A stretch of 64,000 bases of DNA from Cycas panzhihuaensis (Eukaryota > Cycadophyta). Numbering within the stretch: position 1 is the first letter of the stretch; each line of letters starts with the position of its first letter. The notes under the pieces are model-generated. The model was not told the DNA's origin and ran no database searches. It worked only from the letters and a program-made list of their open reading frames with translations. The position numbers were made by a program, and so were the translations under genes. Shown here one piece after another: positions 56,989-64,000 of this stretch. Where the stretch lies: assembly GCA_023213395.1 (NCBI GenBank), contig CM041465.1:179311741-179375740 (forward strand). Direction: 5' to 3'.

Positions 56989-57003
56989 TGTCAAGGTGGA
57001 GAT
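56989..57003 (+). promoter_or_regulatory. Copia D polypurine tract
   Basis: CAAGGTGGAGAT directly before TGTTGG is the usual copia plus-strand primer site. Confidence 0.85.
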
Positions 57004-57639
57004 TGTTGGATATTGTGACAATAATTATGAGGGTTAAAATTTTGGCATGTTTTTAGCACAATTTCCTCACCTAATCTTTCTCGGGGGTTCCAAGGGGGGC
57101 GAGAGCCCCCCTTGGCCGGGGGGTGTAGAACGCCCCCTGCTAGGTGGGGGTTCAGGGGCGATAACCCCAAACCTAAAAAATTAGCCATATAAAGCATAGT
57201 CAAATGTAAAGAGAATCAGGGTCGTTCGATATAAATACCCTAGATTTTATAGTTGATATTTATGCCCTAGATGTCCCTCTCATGTAGCCCGTTTTAGGGC
57301 TTTTCTTATTATGTTGTATGTAATGTAATATGCTATGAAGAGGGTGATGGCTGGTTGTTGTTCCTGAGAGTACTCTATAACTGAGATATACTGTTTCTCC
57401 ATTCTACAACAATAAAGATAGATACCTTTCCTGTGTGGATGTTTCCCTAGCACACTACTAGGGTTTTACCACATTATATCAGGTGCATATGTGATGTTTG
57501 ACTTTCATTTTCATGTTATTGTATAATCTATGATCTTAGAACTTGCATGTAATTTTAAGTTTCAATTTATGTAACTAGTTGTAAGAATGCAATAGATCTT
57601 GGTGGCAGCTAAAAGGTTTGAGACCTTATATTCTCAACA
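57004..57639 (+). repeat. Copia D 3' LTR
   Basis: 636 bp, pairing with 52341-52976. TATA box at 57230-57237. The 11-bp GC hairpin at 57090-57115 is perfect here. ATATA (57640-57644) follows as the right target duplication. Confidence 0.95.
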
Positions 57640-57644
57640 ATATA

Positions 57645-58960
57645 TAGTACCAAAAACTGGCTTCACATATTCTTTACCAGGGTACTAGTAGTTCTACTAT
57701 GCTAGTATTATTAAAAACCTATAAGTCCAAATTAAGTCCTATCTATTAGTGTCAGATTTTTATGCCTTATCAATAGAAGGGTTTGATGCTATCTTGGGGA
57801 TTTAGTGGTTACAAACCCTAAGAACTTAACATACAAATAACTCTCCTACTAACCCATTCATCGCTTTCAAAGACCAAATGGGTCAAAATTACAAAATTTA
57901 TGGGATGTAATCTCGCTCTAACCAAGTGGTCTCTCCTGGACATATGAAAGGCTATCTTTAATCCTACCTAGGATAGATAGTCTACCTTAACAATATTTAA
58001 ATTAAATAGCAAATTCACCTATGCATCTAAGATATGATTACCCAATACAAGTAAGTTTTTGCTCCTCTACCCACTGCTATCCCACTTGCTTATGGTTTCT
58101 ATCATAAAATTGACCCCTAATCCAATCATGACCCTATCAACCTAAGACCCCACCACAACTCATACTTTCAAAAGAATGAAATTAAGAAACTCATAATTAA
58201 GCTCCTTAACATAGGCATAATCCAACCTAGCAAAATCTGTTATACAACTCCAATTATCTTAGTTAGAAAAAAGGATGTTTCCTTTTACCTCTGTGTCGAT
58301 TATAGAGACCTAAAGAAAATTACCATAAAAAATAAGTTTTCCACCCTCACATAGATGACATGATAGAAGAAATCCATGGCACGACTATCTTCTCTAAGCT
58401 AGACCTTCAGTCTGGTTACTACCAAATCCCAATTGCTTTATAAGACTACTATAAGACAACATTTGAAATACATCATGGCCATTTTTAGTTTTATGCAATG
58501 CCCTTCAGCCTTTATAATACCTTGACAACTTTTCAAACCCTTATGAACAAAATTTTCATCCCTTACCTCCAAAAATTTATCATAGCCTTCTTTAATGATA
58601 TTCTTATTTATAGCATCTACCTAGACCACCACATCCAACACCTAGAAATTATCCTTCAAATACTAAAAAACCACCAAATCTATGCAAAATTATTTAAGTA
58701 TAAGTTTGAGCAATCTGAACTCTAATACTTGGAGTATATCATTTCATTAGAAGGGGTACACATGGACCCTAATAAAATATCTGTCATCATGATTTGGATA
58801 ACACCCACCACCTTTACCTAACTATGAGCATTCCTTGGGTTCATAAGATTCTACTAGTAGTTTGTATATAACTACACCACCTTCACAACCCCCTTAACTA
58901 ATCTCCTTCGTAAAGATGCTTTTCAATGTTCTCAAGAAGCTGATGCTGCTTTTTCTCATC
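57645..58960 (+). pseudogene. Gypsy C protease end and reverse transcriptase
   Basis: The interrupted protease resumes and leads to a variable linker. The RT is clear from about 58160: [52 protein letters not shown] (with the first catalytic Asp), MPFSLYNTLTTFQTLMNKIF and FFNDILIYS at about 58590-58615. There the FxDD pair has become FFND. IIFVRRGVHMDPNK-type text follows. Stops and frameshifts occur but the order is complete. Confidence 0.85.
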
Positions 58961-59450
58961 TTAAATTCGTAACGACCTCCATCTCAGTCCTCATCACTCA
59001 TGACTTCAACCAGCCTTTCTAACTTGAATGTGATGTCTCAAGATTTAGACTGGGTGCATTCTTGATATAAGACTCTTACTCCATTGCATTCGAGAGCCAA
59101 AAATTAAAAGAGCATGAGCTTTGTCTCTCTACATACAAGAAGGAGATAAAAGCTATACTCCATACTATTGATAAGTGGTGACAATACCTCTTAGGCTCCA
59201 AATTTACTATTCTCATAGATCATCATAGCCTTTATAATCTATTAGATCATCCAATCTTATCGAAAGAACAAGGTAAGTGGGTTCACCATCTACAAGTCTT
59301 TGAGTTTATAATATTATATAAAAAAGGCAAAGAAAATATAATTGTAGATGCCCTTTTATGTCTCCACCCTGATAACAGTACCCCCAACTCAAGACTCCAT
59401 GCCATAAACAAACCCTAACCCCTTTGGCTTGGTGAACTATGGGTTGAAAA
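58961..59450 (+). pseudogene. Gypsy C RNase H
   Basis: LECDVSRFRLGAFLI holds the first catalytic Asp changed in context. LKEHELCLSTYKKEIKAIL carries the Glu helix. YLLGSKFTILIDHHSLYNLL holds the next Asp, and KGKENIIVDALLCL ends the domain. This is the usual gypsy RNase H text 'DASxxGxGAVL...NYSTYDKELLAIV...FTVRTDHxSLKyL...NvVADALSR'. Confidence 0.83.
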
Positions 59451-60640
59451 CCAGGCCCATCCCGACTACCCTAACTAGAATAAAAATGTTTTGATCCACA
59501 AAGATTGGTCAACCTATAATAACCATCTACTCTATTAAAATCACATCTTTATCCACCTATCCTCCTCATTCATACTTAGAATCCTAATAGAATACCACTC
59601 TTCTCCCCTCAGCATCCACTCAGGCTTTGATGAAACTTATTGTTTAATCCACATAGATTTCTTTTGGCCCTATATGAAAACTATAATATTTACTTTTGTA
59701 TTAGAATGTCACGTGTTAATGAAATAAAGCCGATATCAAAGCCCTTCCTAGACTTCTCCAACCACTAAACATTCCTTAAGGTAAGTGGTAGGATATTACC
59801 ATGGACTTTATTATGGGTTTACCTCAATATGTTAGGTTTGACTCCATTTAGGTAATCATTGACTAATTAACTAAGTACTTATACTTTCTCCCTCTTCACA
59901 CCTCGTATATACCATCTTGTCTCGTCGACCTATTTGTCTAATTCATACTTTGTCTTCATGACTTACCTTCATCTATCATTTATAATTGAGACCCCAAGTT
60001 CGCTAACTCTTTTTGGTAAGAACTCTTCAAGGCTATCAGAACCTTATTTAACATGAGTTTTGCTTACCACCCACAAACATATGGCAAATTTGAGGTCCTG
60101 AATAGAGCTTTAGAAACTTATCTATGTTGCTTTGCTTCTAAACACCAAGCTAAGTGGACCTCTTGGCTCTCCCTGACAGGGTACTAGTACAACTCCTCTC
60201 ACTATTCTACCATCGATATATCCCCTTTTTTAGCTCTCTATGGTTACTGCCCCCTTTCCTACCATACCCTATCCATAAATTTTTGAATGACTTCTGTATA
60301 ATAAAATCTTTAAGAGATTGTCCTGATCCTCCATACCTTTTGACAAAATCTGGTTGCTACTCAAAATCAAATGAAATAACTTGTTGACTGCCACTGCCAC
60401 CGATCCAATTGATCCTTTAACATTGGAGATCTAGTATTCATCCACCTTTAACCCTATAAGTAACAATCTCTTAAGTCGCACAAAGGGCATAAACTAAACC
60501 CTCGTTACTATGGCCCTTATAAAGTACTCCACAAAATTGGTAAAGTTACTTATTCCCTTAAACTCCCCCCAAACACTAATATCCAGAATGCTTTCCATGT
60601 TTCTTATCTAAAAAAATACCTAGAACTAATATTACATCCC
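59451..60640 (+). pseudogene. Gypsy C integrase
   Basis: The zinc-finger region reads HSGFDETYCLIHIDFFWP and LECHVLMK near 59620-59730. The core shows DFIMGLPQ-like text and YNXDPKFANSFWXELFKA near 59970-60030 (an intact Asp), then MSFAYHPQTYGKFEVLNRALETYL (about 60050-60120, catalytic Glu). NPRYYGPYKVLHKIGKVTY and AFHVSYLKKYLE (60486-60625) are the C-terminal 'GPF..L.kIG.vAY.L.LP...vHpVFHVS.LK' block of chromoviruses. Confidence 0.85.
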
Positions 60641-60689
60641 ACACCATCTTACCTATTCTCTTTAAGGAGTAAACTCTTACAATTCCACC

Positions 60690-60852
60690 AGATAGAATCC
60701 TTGCTAGTTGCTAGCACTACCTTTGGAATCACGCTATTTCTAAGCACTTAGTATAGTGGGTTAGTTGTGATGCAGATGAAGCAGCTTAGGAATCTAATGA
60801 GTCCATCCAATAATATCCTCATCTCCAACACTATCAGGACTCAATGTCTTAG
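60690..60852 (+). pseudogene. Gypsy C chromodomain
   Basis: After the integrase the frame carrying HYLWNHAISKHLV, WVSCDADEAAWESNESI and YPHLQHYQDSMS fits the chromodomain pattern 'LVKW.g...ee.sWE....l....P.l..f'. The stop is TAG at 60850-60852. In chromoviruses this domain directs integration towards particular chromatin. Two aromatic-cage positions are hard to judge because of stops. Confidence 0.68.
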
Positions 60853-61199
60853 AGGGAGGGATCTATAATATAATCCCACCTTTCCTAAGCACTAGCAAGT
60901 AAGAATTACTAAAAGGTTAAGGATTAATGTTAGGTATTAAGATTTATGCATAGACCGCTAAGTTGTCCAATAAGATGTAAGGCCAATGGGGCCACCAATA
61001 ATATCATAAGGAATAAGACCCTCTCATGCTTAATTAAAGGGTCAAGCTCTATTTGTAATAGTTTTTGAGTATTATTAGCTTTAAAGAGAAACTTTGGTAC
61101 TCCCTTTGGTGATTAATTTATTTGTGAACTCATGTTATTTTGGTCTTTACTTCTGTTGCACTGCATCTACAAGATTGATTTATATGAGGAAACACTCCA
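60853..61199 (+). repeat. Gypsy C polypurine tract and 3' LTR
   Basis: AGGGAGGGA directly after the stop is the polypurine tract. The LTR runs from 60864 (TATAATATAATCCC, where the left copy has TGTAACATAACCCC) to 61199 (CTCCA). Confidence 0.85.
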
Positions 61200-61532
61200 T
61201 GAAGTTAGATACTACCTAATACTACTAGATCACCTATAAACTATGCCCAACTAACTTTAGGAAATGCCCAACACATCCAACCTACTCCAAATAGCTCCAA
61301 AATGAGCCTAATTGAGTTTAAAATATGCCCAAATTTAACTTTGATCTCAAATGTTATCACAACCTTATTGATAGGTGAAATTCATGTCCTTAATCACTAT
61401 TACTTATTGTGTCACTCTTTAGATTATTGGAGAAGAATAAGAATTAACAAAATATGACTCTACTAACATTACCTAAGAATCTTCGATCTTATTACATGTA
61501 CCCAATCATGCCTTAGCTATGTATCCTATTCA
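61200..61532 (-). other. Copia A leader, right part
   Basis: Untranslated leader between gypsy C and the copia A primer-binding site. GCCCAACT/GCCCAACA and CTCCAAAT/CTCCAAAA-type short direct repeats occur at about 61240-61310. No coding is seen. Confidence 0.5.
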
Positions 61533-61544
61533 ACTATGATACCA
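61533..61544 (-). promoter_or_regulatory. Copia A primer-binding site
   Basis: ACTATGATACCA is the complement of the tRNA-Met site with two mismatches from GCTCTGATACCA. It directly abuts the right LTR and fixes A's leftward orientation. Confidence 0.75.
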
Positions 61545-61873
61545 TATGAAGAAACATACATACATATATATGTTTTGAGCTATAGGATCTTGATCATACA
61601 TAACAAATATAATAAAGAGCACATGGAATATGGTGCACTAGATAAATATGGGAAATCCCTTTTATGTAAAAAGGCCACCATAAAAGATAGTTAGATTACA
61701 TTGATTCTTTATTGGATGAATATATAATGGATTGTAGGATATTTATAACCCCTCAAGTGGTGTTAACCCTTAAAGGTTGTACCCCTTAAAGAACTTATAC
61801 CTTTTTGTTAAACAATAACTAAATTGCATTTAATATTAACATAAATGGCTTAGTATTAACTATGATACTAATA
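61545..61873 (-). repeat. Copia A 5' LTR
   Basis: It pairs with 22168-22495 at the other end of the 39.7-kb insertion. AAATT (61874-61878) follows as the right target duplication. Confidence 0.85.
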
Positions 61874-61878
61874 AAATT

Positions 61879-62520
61879 ATTACAAAGATTCTTGTTGATC
61901 ATCTCAAAAGATACACACATATGATGGTAAATGAAAATCAAATAACTTTTATCTAGGGTTATTGGATTATTGATAGTATTACAATAGTGGTCAAGGCATT
62001 CAACTCTATTAAGAATCAAAGGTAGGCTGATTTAGTGCTTAAATTAGATATGAATAAAGCTTATGACACAGTAGAATGGGACTGTATTTTAGCTATTTGT
62101 ATAATGAAAGAAGTTGATTGTGCACACCTCTATTAGATTAAATGTTTGTTATCTATAGTCTTCATGGCTATTAAAATTAATAGGTATACCATATACCATA
62201 TACCAATCAACAAAGGTATTTATCAAGGATGTCCACTTTTTTTATATCTCTTTGTCATAGATATGAAAGAATTCTCTTCTCTCTTAAATTTGCTTCATAA
62301 TATAAGCATTATGGAAGGTGTGTCCATTGATAAGATAGAATATTCAACGTATTAAATATTTATTGGTGATATAATTCTCATAGGAAAACCTTTACTTAAG
62401 GAGATAATCACTTGGGTAAGCCTTGTGGATATATTACTTAGCTTTAGGCTAATCAGTAAGCTAAGATAAATCAACTTTAATGTTTAACATTATCCTAATG
62501 AAGCTATAACTTCACCTTGC
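61879..62520 (+). pseudogene. LINE ORF2 part 3: reverse transcriptase palm
   Basis: The RT continues with KILVDHL-like text, MMVNENQITFI, ADLVLKLDMNKAYDTVEWD (motif A with its catalytic Asp), INKGIYQGCPLFLYLFVI (motif B) and FIGDIILIGK at about 62358-62390. In the last, the motif C pair FADD reads FIGD. LISKLR and INFNV match the following block. The stretch ends where copia I begins at 62521. Stops and one frameshift are present. Confidence 0.87.
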
Positions 62521-62818
62521 TAAAAAGGGTTAATGTCACAAGGTTATTACATTAGTTGATTATTTTTAAAAAGGGTCTTAAGTTAACTTTAAATTAGATC
62601 ACTTAAGTGAAATGCACTTTCATGTACATTATGCATAATTTCATTTCACCTAACTCTAATGCTCCCTCTCTCAATATAAAAGTAAAAGCTCAATGGAGGA
62701 GGCTCATTCTTACCTCCCTATTTTATAAGAGCTACTATCTTTCTCTCAAGTCTCTCTTGCTCCTATGTCTATCTTTGTATTTAATACATGGAGATGAATG
62801 ATAGATCTACTATTTTCA
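62521..62818 (+). repeat. Copia I 5' LTR
   Basis: It starts TAAAAAGGGTTAATG, parallel to the TAAAAGAGGTTAGTA of E, and ends TATTTTCA. Only one LTR is in the window, so its limits come from E and from the primer-binding site. Confidence 0.75.
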
Positions 62819-62820
62819 TG

Positions 62821-62832
62821 TGGTATTAGAGC
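62821..62832 (+). promoter_or_regulatory. Copia I primer-binding site (initiator tRNA-Met)
   Basis: TGGTATTAGAGC, identical to the site of copia E and one base from canonical. Confidence 0.88.
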
Positions 62833-64000
62833 TTACTTCCTTCATATTCCTCACTTATACTTACAATGGAGCCATCACTTCCTTCTCCCCCATAATCCAT
62901 GTGGTGAAGAAGATTGTGAAAGTGGATTTAGAATTATTTTTAAGTTTCTATCATAATACATTTAGTATTGTTTACTTTCCCTTTCTCTTTTATAGGTTTG
63001 GAATCATAATATAAGGAGTTGTAAGACTTAAGGATTCTAATCCTTTAATGACCATTTATACTATCTTATTCTTCTTTTCTTTCCCCTCTTTTTATCCATT
63101 TACCAAGGGGAAATGCTTCTAAAAATTTTATAGTTTTTAGAAGAATGATTATAAGGGGAGGTTCTACCCTTTTTTTTTAAGAATTTGAAGACATTTAAAA
63201 TATCCATTATTGTATGCTCTCACCTTACCCATATGGGGATCCTATTGATAAAAAAATAATAGAAATTTCATATGGTATTATGTGTTAATGAGATAATAGC
63301 AAGTTAAAATTTTTGTAGAAATAAAAATTGCTTACTAAACTTCACAGGTCAAAATCTTCTACAAACATCCAATTGACCTAATTCTAGTTGTAAAATATAA
63401 AGTTATGAGTCTACTTTCAAGCACAAAAATTGGCACCTAATTTTGATGTTATATGAGAAAATTATTGCTATTTTAGTGAACAATAGTTATTTTTAGTAAG
63501 AATTCTAGAAATATTTATTTTTCTAAATTTGCAGGACTACCAAAAATGTTTTGGAACTCATTTGGACCTAATTCTACTTCTTAAATATGAAGATCTAAGT
63601 CTAGTTTATAGAATAAAAATTGGCGCTCAATTTCATTATCGTGGGAGAAAGTTATTACTATTTTAGTGAAGACTAGTTTTATTTTGTATTAAAAAAAAAA
63701 GTGAAGAAATTTTCTTCCTTCCTTTTATAAGGCTTAAAAGCCCATTATAAAAGTGAGTAAAAAACACCTGGATCAGAGAAATATCTGATGTCCTCACTCA
63801 CTTATTAGTATTATATTTTACCACTCCAAAATCACTTCAAGTAAGCACTCTAAATATACTCTAAACAAGCACTCCAAATGCACTCTAAGCAAGCATTCTA
63901 TTTTTAGTTAAATATACGTTTGATATAATTCGATAATCTTTTCACTCTTCCTAAAAGAAACACATTATGTATATTATATTTTTCCAGCTTGTGCCTCCTC
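62833..64000 (+). other. Copia I leader with tandem repeats
   Basis: This stretch is non-coding. Two diverged copies of a unit of about 180 bases lie at about 63353-63500 and 63533-63690; both share GACCTAATTCTA, AAAAATTGGC and TATTTTAGTGAA. A 24-base unit AAGCACTC...CTAAAC is repeated at 63843-63866 and 63867-63890, with part of a third. Confidence 0.7.

Larger units (their letters stand above)
52341..57639 (+). mobile_element. D: Ty1/copia element, structurally complete (Tork/TNT1-like)
   Basis: Two LTRs of exactly 636 bp, an atata target duplication, an exact tRNA-Met primer-binding site, a polypurine tract and a single gag-pol run from 53048 to 56956 make this the best preserved element here. 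Gag wording (FNGKNNFELWK, ALASKSKKPTG) and the polyprotein resemble tobacco TNT1-type elements. Stops and two compensating frameshifts still inactivate it. It lies in the protease of gypsy C. Confidence 0.93.
49505..61199 (+). mobile_element. C: Ty3/gypsy chromovirus carrying copia D
   Basis: LTRs of 335-336 bp (49505-49839, 60864-61199), a tRNA-Met primer-binding site, gag-protease-RT-RNase H-integrase order and a C-terminal chromodomain define a gypsy chromovirus of about 6.4 kb once copia D is removed. It sits in the leader of copia A. Flanking tagag (49500-49504) and tgaag (61200-61204) may be a decayed target duplication. Confidence 0.87.
22168..61873 (-). mobile_element. A: Ty1/copia element carrying nested insertions
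   Basis: Matching LTRs at 22168-22495 and 61545-61873, a minus-strand primer-binding site at 61533-61544 and an aaatt target duplication bound one insertion in the LINE. Its own sequence is about 6 kb: LTR, pol and gag C-terminus at 22168-26203, gag N-terminus and leader at 48206-49504, then leader and 5' LTR at 61200-61873. The rest is element B (in gag) and element C (in the leader). The orientation is leftward. Confidence 0.88.
62521..64000 (+). mobile_element. I: copia element of the E family, cut by window end
   Basis: An LTR (62521-62818), a primer-binding site and 1.2 kb of leader are present; gag and pol lie beyond the window. LTR and leader text (for example GAAATGCACTTT and the AGGCTCATTCTTACCTCC region) match copia E. 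It has inserted in the same LINE. Confidence 0.8.

Noticed and set aside
22163-61878. Two separate LINE copies rather than one split LINE
   Set aside because: The RT blocks before 22162 and after 61879 are consecutive parts of the same domain, and the flanks share aaatt.

Overview
The window looks like repeat-filled intergenic DNA from a plant nuclear genome. I see no host gene. Every recognisable coding stretch is a broken transposable element: Ty1/copia and Ty3/gypsy LTR retrotransposons of plant type plus one L1-type LINE. Several primer-binding sites match plant initiator tRNA-Met. The depth of nesting, the advanced decay and the lack of host genes suggest a large, slow-turnover genome (gymnosperm or large-genome angiosperm), but the species cannot be told from sequence alone.

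Bases 1-10518 are a GC- and CpG-rich gypsy element, G1, on the minus strand, with LTRs of at least 2.18 kb. It keeps gag and protease. Its pol has collapsed to the start of reverse transcriptase (RT) followed directly by the tail of integrase. G1 sits in the 3' end of a copia element, H (its 3' LTR is 10618-10950), and H sits in an old minus-strand gypsy pol fragment, J (10956 to about 12260). A (TC)17 run and a very AT-rich block follow to about 13250.

From about 13255 to 62520 a single plus-strand LINE has been split by insertions. Copia E (14481-21943, duplicated target ataaa) is the first. Copia A (22168-61873, minus strand, duplicated target aaatt) is the second. Copia I (62521 to beyond the window) is the third and belongs to the same family as E. 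Copia A contains two further insertions. Element B (26204-48200, duplicated target acttt) has no coding sequence and splits A's gag. Gypsy chromovirus C (49505-61199) lies in A's leader and contains copia D (52341-57639, duplicated target atata), the best preserved element here. Inside B is the 13-kb gypsy element G2 (27649-45725), a decayed relative of G1, and inside G2 is the minus-strand copia F (about 35852-40900). The deepest chain is LINE > A > B > G2 > F.

All elements carry stops and frameshifts. Most lesions look like cytosine deamination: Trp or Gln codons to stop, Cys to Tyr, Gly to Arg. The most unusual signals are a 34-bp tandem array of primer-binding-site copies inside the LTR ends of B, the gag-protease-RNase H layout of G2 with no RT or integrase, and two related families (G1, G2) that have each lost most of pol. 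Boundaries given to the base rest on comparing the two LTRs and on target duplications. Domain edges inside decayed reading frames are approximate.
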